NCBI GenBank assembly: GCA_963782415.1
Contig: CAWAJT010000008.1
Coordinates: 496,001 to 560,000 of the forward strand
DNA length: 64,000 nucleotides
Source of the DNA: Bog-473 sp963782415
Lineage (GTDB): Bacteria > Actinomycetota > Acidimicrobiia > Acidimicrobiales > RAAP-2
Reading direction: 5' to 3'
Part shown: piece after piece, positions 35,773 to 43,927 of the stretch
Layout: every line of letters starts with the position of its first letter
Position numbering within the stretch: position 1 is the first letter of the stretch
Program-made: the position numbers and the translations under genes
The notes under the pieces: generated by a model
What the model saw: only the letters and a program-made list of their open reading frames with translations
Database searches by the model: none
What the model was told of the DNA's origin: nothing

Positions 35773-36792
35773 ATGAAGATCGACACGATGCTGAGCGGCC
35801 TCCAGGATGCGCCAACCCATGCGCGGCGCCTGGAGCAGCTCGGCGTGGATGGCACCTTCACGTTCGAGGGACCGCACGACGTGTTTACGCCGCTGATCCT
35901 TGCTGCCGCCGCCACGTCGAAACTGGAGTTGGGCACGAACGTCGCCATCGCCTTTCCCCGTAATCCCGTCCAACTGGCCCACCAGGCGTACGATCTCCAG
36001 CTTCTGTCAGGCGGGCGATTCAGCCTCGGTCTTGGATCACAGATCAAGGCGCAGGTGGAGAAGCGCTATGGCGCATCCTTCGACCGCCCCATTGCCCGCA
36101 TGCGCGAAATGATCGGAGCCCTGCGCGCAATTTTCACCACTTGGGAGACGGGAGAGCCGCTGGACTTTCGCGGCGAGTTCTGGTCCCACACCATGATGCC
36201 ACCACTCTTCAACCCCGGGCCAAACCAATTTGGGGTACCGCCAATCGCCCTCGGCGGACTCGGACCGCAGATGCTCGGATTGGCCGGCGAAGTCGCGGAC
36301 GGCGTGCTGGTGATGCCGTTCAACACGGCGACGCACTTCCATTCCCACAGTCTTCCCGCCATTGAGGAGGGTCTGGCCCGTGGCAACCGGGACCGCTCGT
36401 CGTTCACCGTGACCGGCGAGGTGATTGTGTGCTGCGGACTGACTGACGCTGAGATGGAAACAGCCTGCCTGGCTGGGCGGTGGCTGCTGTCGTTCTATGC
36501 GTCGACGCCGGCTTACCTCCCCGTCCTCGCCACCGAAGGGTGGGAAGGTATCCAACCGGAGCTCAACATGCTCACGAAGACTGGCCGTTGGGCCGAGATG
36601 CCTAGCCTCATAGATGACGCCATGTTGAGCACCCTCGCCGCCGTCGGGACGCCGAAAGAAGTGGCCCACGACATTGCCGATCGCTTTGCGGGCCACGTGG
36701 ACAGGGTGGCCTTCTATACGCCGCATGCGCTCAACGAGCCCACGCTCGGCGCGTTGGTTTCCGAGCTCGGAGCGCGTGGCGCTGGACCTTGA
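35773..36792 (+). CDS. F420-dependent LLM-class oxidoreductase (TIGR03617-like)
   Basis: A 339-residue luciferase-like TIM-barrel enzyme. LELGTNVAIAFPRNPVQLAHQAYDLQLLSGGRFSLGLGSQ is the typical cofactor-pocket strand pair; RMREMIGALRAIF and VPPIALGGLGPQMLGLAGEVADGVL follow. The family uses F420H2 or FMNH2; the TIGR03617-type is F420-linked. Substrate unknown. GGGATG start at 35773. It is possibly phosphate-regulated through the repeats upstream. Confidence 0.85.
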   Translation: MKIDTMLSGLQDAPTHARRLEQLGVDGTFTFEGPHDVFTPLILAAAATSKLELGTNVAIAFPRNPVQLAHQAYDLQLLSGGRFSLGLGSQIKAQVEKRYGASFDRPIARMREMIGALRAIFTTWETGEPLDFRGEFWSHTMMPPLFNPGPNQFGVPPIALGGLGPQMLGLAGEVADGVLVMPFNTATHFHSHSLPAIEEGLARGNRDRSSFTVTGEVIVCCGLTDAEMETACLAGRWLLSFYASTPAYLPVLATEGWEGIQPELNMLTKTGRWAEMPSLIDDAMLSTLAAVGTPKEVAHDIADRFAGHVDRVAFYTPHALNEPTLGALVSELGARGAGP

Positions 36793-36837
36793 GGCCAACC
36801 TCGCTGTCCGGCGAGGTGGTCGATCCCGCCAGGACCC

Positions 36838-37110
36838 CTACGGCGTGTCTGCGACCCCGGCGTTCTTGAGCATGCGGCGAAGGTCGATGACCTGCTGTTC
36901 GCTGATGTCGGCGTGACGCGGCGCGTCGAACGTCTCGGTCTCTGATCCCAGAGTCACCGTGTAGCGCCCGTCGTGCTTCTCGGTCACTGTGCCGACGCTC
37001 TGGAGGAGCGACAGCACGTCGTGCCATTGGATGTTGTGGCTGACCGGGTGCGCCAGGATCTTCTTCAACGTCGCCCGATGATGTGAATCCAATGGGTGGC
37101 CATCCGTCAT
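36838..37110 (-). CDS. Conserved hypothetical protein, small HicA-like fold possible
   Basis: A 90-residue acidic/basic mixed protein: HPVSHNIQWHDVLSLLQSVGTVTEKHDGRYTVTLGSETETF. The helix-strand-strand pattern with a central His-containing strand recalls HicA/YcfA mRNA-interferase folds, but no HicB partner is adjacent and family assignment is tentative. It converges with the LLM gene. Confidence 0.6.
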   Translation of the reverse strand: MTDGHPLDSHHRATLKKILAHPVSHNIQWHDVLSLLQSVGTVTEKHDGRYTVTLGSETETFDAPRHADISEQQVIDLRRMLKNAGVADTP

Positions 37111-37180
37111 TGCACGCTCCCGATCACGTTGTCGGCACGCCGATGCTTGATCGGCACGCGTGATCCATGCGTCACGTTAC

Positions 37181-37537
37181 TCATTCTGGGTCGTCCTCTT
37201 CTTCGTCGCCTGTCGTCAGAGGCGCATCGAGTCGCCATCCGTCGGCCGTTCCGGTCTGCCGGCCGATGCCAACGACAGGATCTTCGAGACCATCGGGGTC
37301 GTCCATACCACCCTCCAGCGTCACGATGCGCTCCGGGTCATCGAACTCGGCACCGGCCTCTTCGAGTTCTCGCTCGTCGACTTGCAGGGTGGGGTTGAGC
37401 GAGGGGTCCTGCTCGACCTCCTCCAATTCGGTGGGACGAAGTCTCGATGCCTCGTCGAGCGCCTCGTCACCCTGTTCGAAGGTCTCGGTATCGAGAGGCT
37501 CGTCCGGTGACCATTCGTCGTTCGGCGTCATCGACAA
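37181..37537 (-). CDS. Acidic conserved hypothetical protein
   Basis: A 118-residue, very acidic (Asp/Glu-rich) protein without membrane or signal segments, predicted largely disordered. It ends in TTGDEEEDDPE and has a central DDPERIVTLEGGMDDPDGLEDPVVG. Similar acidic DUF5709-like proteins occur across actinobacteria with no known function. Start ATG 37537 or the Met two codons later. Confidence 0.6.
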   Translation of the reverse strand: MSMTPNDEWSPDEPLDTETFEQGDEALDEASRLRPTELEEVEQDPSLNPTLQVDERELEEAGAEFDDPERIVTLEGGMDDPDGLEDPVVGIGRQTGTADGWRLDAPLTTGDEEEDDPE

Positions 37538-37622
37538 CTCCGTTTCCGAGAACTCCGGGGCCGATCGTAGGCCCTGGCGCCGAGTAAGGGATGTGCAGGG
37601 TGGGGCGAAGTGCTCGCCGAAC

Positions 37623-37967
37623 TCAGACGGGCTCCCAGACTACCGGCAGCGCTCTCGGTGTCGGCAACGGCCTCCAGGATCGAACGTGTGGTGTCACATC
37701 CGGCGTCTCCGCGAGTGCCCGCATCATGACGACGTGGGCGCCGAGTTCAAGGTCTGCATATGGCTTGACTGCCCGCCGTGGTGCCACATCCGCAGCCAAC
37801 ATGGTGACCTCGTGAACGCGATGGGAGAGCGCAAAGGCGTTGGGCTCGAACGTCACCTGACGCTCGACCAGCACGTCTTTAGAGCTCCAGAGCATCTGTG
37901 TGATTGGGTCGTTCTTCATGATGATCGTGAACGGGTGCAGCCCCGCCCTGCCTACGATTCTGCCCAT
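37623..37967 (-). CDS. Hypothetical protein
   Basis: A 114-residue open frame from ATG 37967, beginning MGRIVGRAGLHPFTIIMKND. Codon usage and an ordered mixture of hydrophobic and charged residues (HEVTMLAADVAPRRAVKPYADLELGAHVVMMRAL) suggest a real protein, but I recognise no family. Longer extension upstream in the frame is Arg-rich and unlikely to be translated. Confidence 0.4.
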   Translation of the reverse strand: MGRIVGRAGLHPFTIIMKNDPITQMLWSSKDVLVERQVTFEPNAFALSHRVHEVTMLAADVAPRRAVKPYADLELGAHVVMMRALAETPDVTPHVRSWRPLPTPRALPVVWEPV

Positions 37968-38473
37968 CGCAGTCAGTTGCCCATAGGGCCTTTCGGACCT
38001 GACCGCCACAACGCCCACACAACACGCGAGTACCCCGGAAGGAGACGTTCGCCGGTATGGAGCCTTCCGTTTCCGTGTGCAACGGCGCCTCGGACCCGTT
38101 CTGGCGCGATGCAGGCGCGGTTCCCGACCTTCAGCGATCTCTCGGCCGATCGCACAGGGTCCAGTCGTCGGTGATCGGCACCTGGGCATCCTGCTGATCG
38201 AACGGCAGACAGGGGCTGCTGACGCGACGCTGATATCCGCTCTATGTCCGAAAGCAACCGCTCCGAAGCCGAGTGTCTACCTGCCCGTTGGCCGATTAGC
38301 GAAAAAGGTCTCGGTGTCCGACTCGACCGCTGCAGGCGGTCGCTGTCCTTGCACCTTCTCGCGCCGAACCCAGTGTCCCTCCAAGGCGTGCCAGCCCGCA
38401 TGCGTAGGTGCGGCAAACCTGTGCCGGGCGCCGAACAAAGGCGCCACCGATGGGACTGACGCCGCTGCGTCCC
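37968..38473. other. Intergenic stretch without a supported gene
   Basis: About 500 bp where every open frame on both strands is Arg/Pro/Cys-rich shadow sequence with no start context or recognisable domain. No repeat, RNA gene or strong hairpin was noticed. GC content looks lower than in the left part of the window. It marks the start of the accessory region. Confidence 0.5.
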
Positions 38474-39544
38474 CTACGACGGTGACAGCGCTACCTGCGC
38501 GAGGCCGGAGATTGCAATGACATCGCCGTTCTGGACTGTGAACGTGACGTTGTTCGATGTGCCGGCTCCGGGGTTGCCGTTGAGCCGCTTGTGCACGCCC
38601 TCGCTTTCGATGACGAGCGAGCCGCTCTGTCCGGCCGCGGCGGTGGCAACATATTTCCCAGGCCCGAGGTCTTGCCCGACCGTCCAGGTTCCTGTGTACA
38701 GCGTCACTGCGCTGTACGTCGTCACGAATGGTGTCGAAACCGGAGTGAAGAAGACCTGCGATAGACCGGAAACCTGAATCTGGTCGTCGTTGGCTATTTG
38801 CACTCGGACCTCGGGAACTCCCGTGCTCCCAGAAGAGTCAAGGAGTTCGTTGTACGAATCCGCGCCTGTGACGGTGAAACGACCGCTCTCACCGGCACTC
38901 ACCGTCACGTCGTACAGACCTGGCATGACGTCCGCCCCACCAACGAACTGCCCAGAGCCGAGGGTCGCAGGGCTGCCCTCGACCACCCTGCTGGGCGTCG
39001 TTGTCGTTGTCGTTGTCGTGTCGTCGTTGGTCGTCGGCGTCGAGGTCGATGACGTGCTGGGCGATGGGGTCGATGTCGTGGTGCTGGTTGTCGGTAGCCC
39101 TTGAAGCTGTATCGCCCCGGTGCGTGGCGGCCCAGAGGCGTTCGTTGTCGTCGGACGGATTGGCGTGGATTTTGAAGCTGCAGCCTTCGAAGGCGCGTGT
39201 TTGTATGTGCCGGTGGTCGAAGTCGAGGGCCCGGTCGGCAATGCCGAGGACATCGGCACGGACGATGACGAAAGGGCTGGTAACGAATCGGCGGTGCCTG
39301 AGGAAGACGCATCGCCGGCCGAGAGGGTGAAAGGCGTCGTAGGGAGCCTGGCCGCGCTCGGGGCGGGCGGAGATGCTGACGACCCCGAATCGAGTCCGAG
39401 AAATACAAGGATCAAGGCTATGCCCACAAGGCCGGCGATCCCGATCCCGTTCTGCAGATCTCGCACCGTGAAGACGTAGACCGACTCGTTCGGTTTGTTC
39501 TGCTTCCGCCCGCGCTTCGACATGTTGTGCTGGTGTATACCCAT
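38474..39544 (-). CDS. Membrane-anchored Thr/Ser-rich protein with two tandem beta domains
   Basis: Up to 356 residues. A short cytoplasmic basic N-terminus is followed by one transmembrane helix (IGIAGLVGIALILVFLGL, about residues 33-50). A Ser/Thr/Pro-rich linker of about 130 residues includes an uninterrupted run of Thr. Two similar domains follow, of the form VGxDxxPGxYxVTxxxGxSGxxxVxGxxxxNxLL...GDxIxIsGLxxVxFxP (residues about 195-275 and 285-356). It is predicted to sit outside the membrane on a stalk; function unknown. The Met at 39523 (MSKRGRKQN) is an equally good start. Confidence 0.72.
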   Translation of the reverse strand: MGIHQHNMSKRGRKQNKPNESVYVFTVRDLQNGIGIAGLVGIALILVFLGLDSGSSASPPAPSAARLPTTPFTLSAGDASSSGTADSLPALSSSSVPMSSALPTGPSTSTTGTYKHAPSKAAASKSTPIRPTTTNASGPPRTGAIQLQGLPTTSTTTSTPSPSTSSTSTPTTNDDTTTTTTTTPSRVVEGSPATLGSGQFVGGADVMPGLYDVTVSAGESGRFTVTGADSYNELLDSSGSTGVPEVRVQIANDDQIQVSGLSQVFFTPVSTPFVTTYSAVTLYTGTWTVGQDLGPGKYVATAAAGQSGSLVIESEGVHKRLNGNPGAGTSNNVTFTVQNGDVIAISGLAQVALSPS

Positions 39545-40042
39545 GCTGCCTGAAAGTGTTGCATGGCGTTCTGCGGTCCGCCGGTGCAGCGCTTTGGAGC
39601 CCCTCGCCCTGCCCTCAGGGCCAGCTCCACTCCCGTTTCATGTGATTGCAGCTGGGCTGAGGTCCGCCAGAGCGGCACGGCGCTCCCGCTCTCGAGAGCC
39701 GCGAGGTGAGTGGCAGCCGTGCACCGCAGACCCCGCCGTGCCGCGCAACCCGGCACGGAACTTGTGGCCCCAGAACAGGAAAGGACGAGCGCCCAGCGAC
39801 TCGACCTGTGCCACCGGCTCTTCAGGTCCATTTGGATTGAACACGTATCCCGAGCCGCTCCGTCTCTTTGCTCCGAGCCGGGCTTCCCAGCCGGCAGGTC
39901 ACACGCCCCGACGCAAGGTCGGCAGTTCGAGTGCCACACGGACGGCCCGTTCGAGCGCAAGAGCGTGGTTCTGAGACTGCCCGCGTATGGCACGCAGGGC
40001 ATATTTGCCTTGGCCAACACCGCCCAGCCCGAGCGATGGAAG
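39545..40042. other. Non-coding stretch containing a decayed tRNA-like segment
   Basis: No gene is supported in these roughly 500 bp; the open frames have no domain and poor codon use. It holds a segment at about 39797-39836 that resembles, on the minus strand, the tRNA-Arg 3' half found at 46.65 kb (listed separately). The remaining sequence shows no other structure I can name. Confidence 0.45.
39797..39836 (-). other. Decayed copy of tRNA-Arg 3'-half (possible old att scar)
   Basis: On the minus strand the segment reads ATGG.CCT...GAGCCGGTGGC.CAGG.TCGAGTC, matching the 46.65-kb tRNA-Arg(CCG) 3' half at roughly 30 of 38 positions, with the anticodon triplet and one T-loop base lost. It cannot form a tRNA. 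Same orientation as the better copy. Reading it as the scar of an older integration is inference. Confidence 0.4.
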
Positions 40043-40720
40043 ATGGTGACGGTGACAGCAGCTACGGCGCAGGGTCCAGGCAGAGACCTTCGCGGCGACC
40101 TCCGCCACGTCTATTGGCTCGGCGGCGCAAGCGGTTCAGGAAAATCGACCGTCGCTCGCCAGTTGGCCGCCACCTACGGTTTTCATCTCTACGATACTGA
40201 CGAGGTGATGGCGGATCACGGCAGTCGGACGAGATCCGACGACTGCCCGCTCATGACGGCCTTCGCTGCGATGGACGCCGATGAGCGATGGGTCACTCGT
40301 TCCCCCGAGCTGATGCTTGAGACATTCCCCTGGTTCCGCGGCGAAGGCTTCGAGCTGATCGTGGACGATTTGTTGCACCTACCTACGAGTCGTCCAGTGG
40401 TGGCGGAAGGGTTTCGCTTGTTGCCGCAACTCGTTCAACCGCTCCTTGCTGATCCAAGGCACGCCGTCTGGCTCGTCCCAACGCCTGAGCTTCGGATGAT
40501 CGCATTCGAGTGCCGACGCCCTTCTGGACCCCCATGGTCCTTTGTGGACCGAACCACTGACCCGGACCGGGCGCTTCGGAATCTGCTGACGCGTGATCAG
40601 CTCTTCAGTGAAGATCTCAAGTTGGAAACAAAGACGTGCCAATTGCACATGATCACCGTCGATGCGTCGATGCGAGAATGTGATGTGGTGGAAGAGGTTG
40701 TTGCCTGGTTTGGTCTATAG
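40043..40720 (+). CDS. P-loop kinase-like protein
   Basis: A 225-residue protein with Walker A GGASGSGKSTVARQLA at about residues 27-42, preceded by VYWLG. YDTDEVM follows soon after, as in small-molecule kinases and AAA_33-type ATPases. A later Arg-rich lid-like region is less clear. It probably phosphorylates a small metabolite or nucleotide; the substrate is not predictable. ATG 40043 is the first Met at the domain start. It stands alone in a lower-GC accessory stretch. Confidence 0.7.
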   Translation: MVTVTAATAQGPGRDLRGDLRHVYWLGGASGSGKSTVARQLAATYGFHLYDTDEVMADHGSRTRSDDCPLMTAFAAMDADERWVTRSPELMLETFPWFRGEGFELIVDDLLHLPTSRPVVAEGFRLLPQLVQPLLADPRHAVWLVPTPELRMIAFECRRPSGPPWSFVDRTTDPDRALRNLLTRDQLFSEDLKLETKTCQLHMITVDASMRECDVVEEVVAWFGL

Positions 40721-40910
40721 GCGCGTCGAAGACCGTGTTGTTCGAGGACGTCTCGTGCGGGTGAGATCCAGTTGCGCTGCCCAGGGAGTGGAACCGCCAT
40801 CTGCGATCACGGAGCTAGCGCGGTCTACGAAGCATTCGACTTTGTGCCCCACTCATCCTCTAACGGGTCACATCGTGGTCATCTCGGAGTCGACCCCTAG
40901 AGGCGATGCC

Positions 40911-42377
40911 TCAGCCTCCGGTATCGGCGAAAGTGATCGGAAGGACTCTCGTGTTCGATGCACTCAGTGAACTGGCGTTGTTGACGGCGATCGAACAGGG
41001 ATGGGTTGAGTCACAAGTCCCGTTCCCGACCGACCCGGTCACGATGTGCATCGTGAAGTGTCCGCTCCCCCTCGGATCGGGGTGGAGGAGACCGGCATTG
41101 GCGAAGGTGCAACCGGCTGAGCTTCCGGTTGACACGTCGACGTGGGAACACTCGAGGATGTTGACGACCTTGCCCGCCGTGTACCCGCTCCACTTGACGG
41201 TCACTGCTTCGCCGCTCGTGAGATCGTGGTCAGGTGACACCGATGCCCGCAGATGGACAACGGGCACCGCGGGGACCGCAACCGCCGCTCCGCGCGAGCC
41301 TGGTGTGAGGTCCAAAGCGATCTTCGTTGTCGGACGCTGCCGGTCTGTGGCCATGCGAATCCTTGCCTGGCGATTGCGCTTCAGGTAGGCCTCGAAGAAG
41401 TCGGTCGTCGTGCGGATGACCGACGAGGCCGATCGTGGATCCTGGCCGCCGGCCGCGTCGTGCGAGCCGCCGACGAGAGTGAGGAGTGCCTTGGGACTAC
41501 GGGCCTGGTTGTAGATCAGCGGAGCGCTCCGGTAGGGGATCAGCTGGTCAGCCGTGCCATGGACCAAGAGCAGCGGGGGCGTCTTTGAAAGGTCGTAGTG
41601 CCCGGGAGGAAAGCCCTCGGTGGTGCCAGCCATCACGACGGCCGCCTTCACCTTCGAGTCGAAACAACATGTGTTGGCGACCAGGCCGAGTGTTGTGACC
41701 GCTCCGTTGGAGTGGCCGGCGGCTCCGATCTCGTTGGGATCAACCAATTCCGAAAGGACCTGGCCCGGTGAGCGTGAGTCGGCCAGCACGGCATTGATCA
41801 CAGCGCTCATGTCCTGAGGCTGGTTGACAACGTCCCCGGCATCGGGACCGCCGGCAACGTCGCCGTTGGACAGAGGGAAGAGCGGCGCGGCGACAACGAA
41901 GCCCTTCGAAGCCCACGCTTCAAGGACGTTGACGTAGCCCTGTGGCGTACCACCGAGACCGTGGGCGAAGACGATGAGCGGGTATGGGCCTGCCGCCTTC
42001 TCGGGTGTGGCCCCCTGGACTGGTGCGCCGCCGGTCTCACCAGTCGCTGGATAGAGGATCGTCGTCAGGAGAGTACGTGTCGGCAGCTGTGGGCTCCCGT
42101 TCCAAGCGGGCGTCGTACGGTGTGAATCGACGAAGACGTTGGTGACGACACCGACAGCGTATTTCGGCGATGAAGGCGAGGCGGCCGCTGCCACCGCTGT
42201 CTCGCTGGCGGACGGGAGTGGAATCAAGACCGCGATGATCAGCAACGCGGTTGCGGTCAAGACGAGCAACTTCACCTGAGAGCCGATAACCCTGATGCTC
42301 GTACTCTGCCGTGTGCCCGGTTGACTCACACGAGTCGTCCGTTCTCGCTGATATACGCGAAGCTGCCTCAGCCCCAT
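40911..42377 (-). CDS. Secreted alpha/beta hydrolase with C-terminal neocarzinostatin-like domain
   Basis: A 488-residue exported protein. A hydrophobic segment at about residues 35-55 (LLVLTATALLIIAVLIPL) is a signal anchor. The hydrolase domain (about 70-340) has HGLGGTPQGY, the nucleophile elbow GHSNGAVTT, an Asp in HGTADQLIPY and His in GGSHDAAGG, resembling PAF-acetylhydrolase/dienelactone hydrolases. Residues about 375-488 match the neocarzinostatin fold (GEAVTVKWSGYTAGKVVNILEC, cysteine pairs). That fold usually sequesters enediyne chromophores; here its role is unknown. The combination is unusual. Confidence 0.78.
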   Translation of the reverse strand: MGLRQLRVYQRERTTRVSQPGTRQSTSIRVIGSQVKLLVLTATALLIIAVLIPLPSASETAVAAAASPSSPKYAVGVVTNVFVDSHRTTPAWNGSPQLPTRTLLTTILYPATGETGGAPVQGATPEKAAGPYPLIVFAHGLGGTPQGYVNVLEAWASKGFVVAAPLFPLSNGDVAGGPDAGDVVNQPQDMSAVINAVLADSRSPGQVLSELVDPNEIGAAGHSNGAVTTLGLVANTCCFDSKVKAAVVMAGTTEGFPPGHYDLSKTPPLLLVHGTADQLIPYRSAPLIYNQARSPKALLTLVGGSHDAAGGQDPRSASSVIRTTTDFFEAYLKRNRQARIRMATDRQRPTTKIALDLTPGSRGAAVAVPAVPVVHLRASVSPDHDLTSGEAVTVKWSGYTAGKVVNILECSHVDVSTGSSAGCTFANAGLLHPDPRGSGHFTMHIVTGSVGNGTCDSTHPCSIAVNNASSLSASNTRVLPITFADTGG

Positions 42378-42659
42378 GGCATCGACACTACGCTTCTGTT
42401 GTCACGGATTGCCTGACGGGCCTCCCCGAACGCGCAACGCGAAGCTGCGTTTCCTCAAGATTGTGCCAGGACGCTCGAGCTGGACGTGTGTCCACATCAC
42501 GGACGCTCGGTGGCAGCGGACGTGGCAGCGCGTCACGGCGGCAACAATCTCAGCTGGCATCGCCGATGGTGCACACTCACAACCTCCGCCTCGCTGAGAA
42601 CATTCGCGACGACTCCGAGGCGTCTGCGAGGGCTCGGGATGCGGCCACGGTCTGAAGCT

Positions 42660-43727
42660 CTAGGGATGAGGTCTGGCACCGGCGAGCAGAGCGAATATCT
42701 GAAGCATCGCCACGGTATTGTTCAAAGGCGAACCGTTTCCTGCGAACAATCCGTGCCGCCGCCGCTGGCTCTCCCACATGGTGTGCCCGTAGTCGGCCAT
42801 GAGGGCGCGGAAACTGATGTCAGTCTGAAGATCGTCAAGCATCAAGAGGTTGCGGAACAACACGGCGTTGAAAGCTGGATCTTGCTTCAAGAGATCTTCA
42901 ACGGTGCAATTCGCCATGTAGGCGCTAGCCGTCTCGAGCGCGTGATCGGCGTAGGAGACCTGGCCTGTCCGTTCTGCCATCAGCACACCGGCGCCGACCA
43001 TCGAACCTTGGTTGTACGACCAAATCGTCGATGTGACGTTTCCGTCGGGTCCAATCTGATCTCCATACAAGCCGTCTGCATTCAGCAGGGCTCTGCGAGT
43101 CCAGTCGTAGATTCGACTCGCCCAATCCAGATAGCTCCCTTCCCCGGTCTGCTGATGGAGACGTGCTCCCAGCTCGGCCGCCGGTCCATTCACGCATGCG
43201 TTGCGGGAACGGTTGCTTGTCGCCTCCTTCCATCGAATCCCTCCGGGTGCCTGCCACGTTGTGTCGGTCGACCAACCAGAGATGACGAAAGCAAAGACCC
43301 TCTGGGCCAGTCGGAGAATGGCACGGTCTCCAGTCAGTTCGTGATGCCGCACGAGCGCCAGCCCGAGCCACGCATTGTCGTCGTAGTACCGATCGCCACC
43401 AGAACCAAGAGGCGGTGTCACGACCGACTCAAATCCGGCCTCCTCAGTGCTCTCGAGAAGGTTGCTATCGCCGGCGTAGGAGAAGAGTCCGCGCACCATC
43501 TCGTCGAGCATCACGAGGGATTCCCGTTGACCACGCAGAGATCCGAGGGTGCAGAGCGCAGACCAGGCATCTGCGAAGGGCCACAAGGCTTCGTAGTCGC
43601 GTCCGAGGAGCCACCATCGCCGTCTCCCGAAGAGCCGGTGCTCGCGACTGTAGAGACGTGAACGCCGGATGACAGCGAACGTCGCGAGCGCTTTGCCCAG
43701 GGCTGACGTGACATCGAGATCGTTCAT
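42660..43727 (-). CDS. GH76-like glycoside hydrolase
   Basis: A 355-residue (alpha/alpha)6-barrel protein. YYDDNAWLGLALVRHHELTG carries the paired Asp typical of GH76 alpha-1,6-mannanases; GGIRWKE, NACVNGPAAELGARLH and IWSYNQGSMVGAG are further family motifs. No signal peptide is seen, so it may be cytoplasmic or exported otherwise. It follows the secreted repeat protein on the same strand after a 200-bp gap with a strong hairpin. Confidence 0.75.
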   Translation of the reverse strand: MNDLDVTSALGKALATFAVIRRSRLYSREHRLFGRRRWWLLGRDYEALWPFADAWSALCTLGSLRGQRESLVMLDEMVRGLFSYAGDSNLLESTEEAGFESVVTPPLGSGGDRYYDDNAWLGLALVRHHELTGDRAILRLAQRVFAFVISGWSTDTTWQAPGGIRWKEATSNRSRNACVNGPAAELGARLHQQTGEGSYLDWASRIYDWTRRALLNADGLYGDQIGPDGNVTSTIWSYNQGSMVGAGVLMAERTGQVSYADHALETASAYMANCTVEDLLKQDPAFNAVLFRNLLMLDDLQTDISFRALMADYGHTMWESQRRRHGLFAGNGSPLNNTVAMLQIFALLAGARPHP

Positions 43728-43834
43728 AAGTGGGAGCGGGAGCTCAGACGATCTCTATCGCCTCGTCGGCGGGGGATCTTCAAGGTGTCCATCGGATCGG
43801 GGCAAGACCAGGTCTCATTGGCGCCTTCTAACGC

Positions 43835-43862
43835 CCACGGGGTGCTGCCCACCACCCCGTGG
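43835..43862. terminator. Strong stem-loop between the GH76-like and secreted-protein genes
   Basis: CCACGGGGTG (43835-43844) and CACCCCGTGG (43853-43862) form a perfect 10-bp stem with an 8-base loop. On the minus strand it sits after the stop of the 43928-46144 gene. There is no following U-run, so it could be a Rho-aided or bidirectional terminator, or a protein-binding site. Confidence 0.45.
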
Positions 43863-43927
43863 CGGGTTTGCGGCATTTTGGGTCGGACAATGAAGGACAA
43901 GCCCGGAGACCTTCCCAGTGTGAGGGA

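Noticed and set aside
38077..38520. Plus-strand open frames between 38.1 and 38.5 kb
   Set aside because: Composition is Arg/Ala/Cys-rich with no ribosome site; overlaps the end of the anchored Thr-rich gene.
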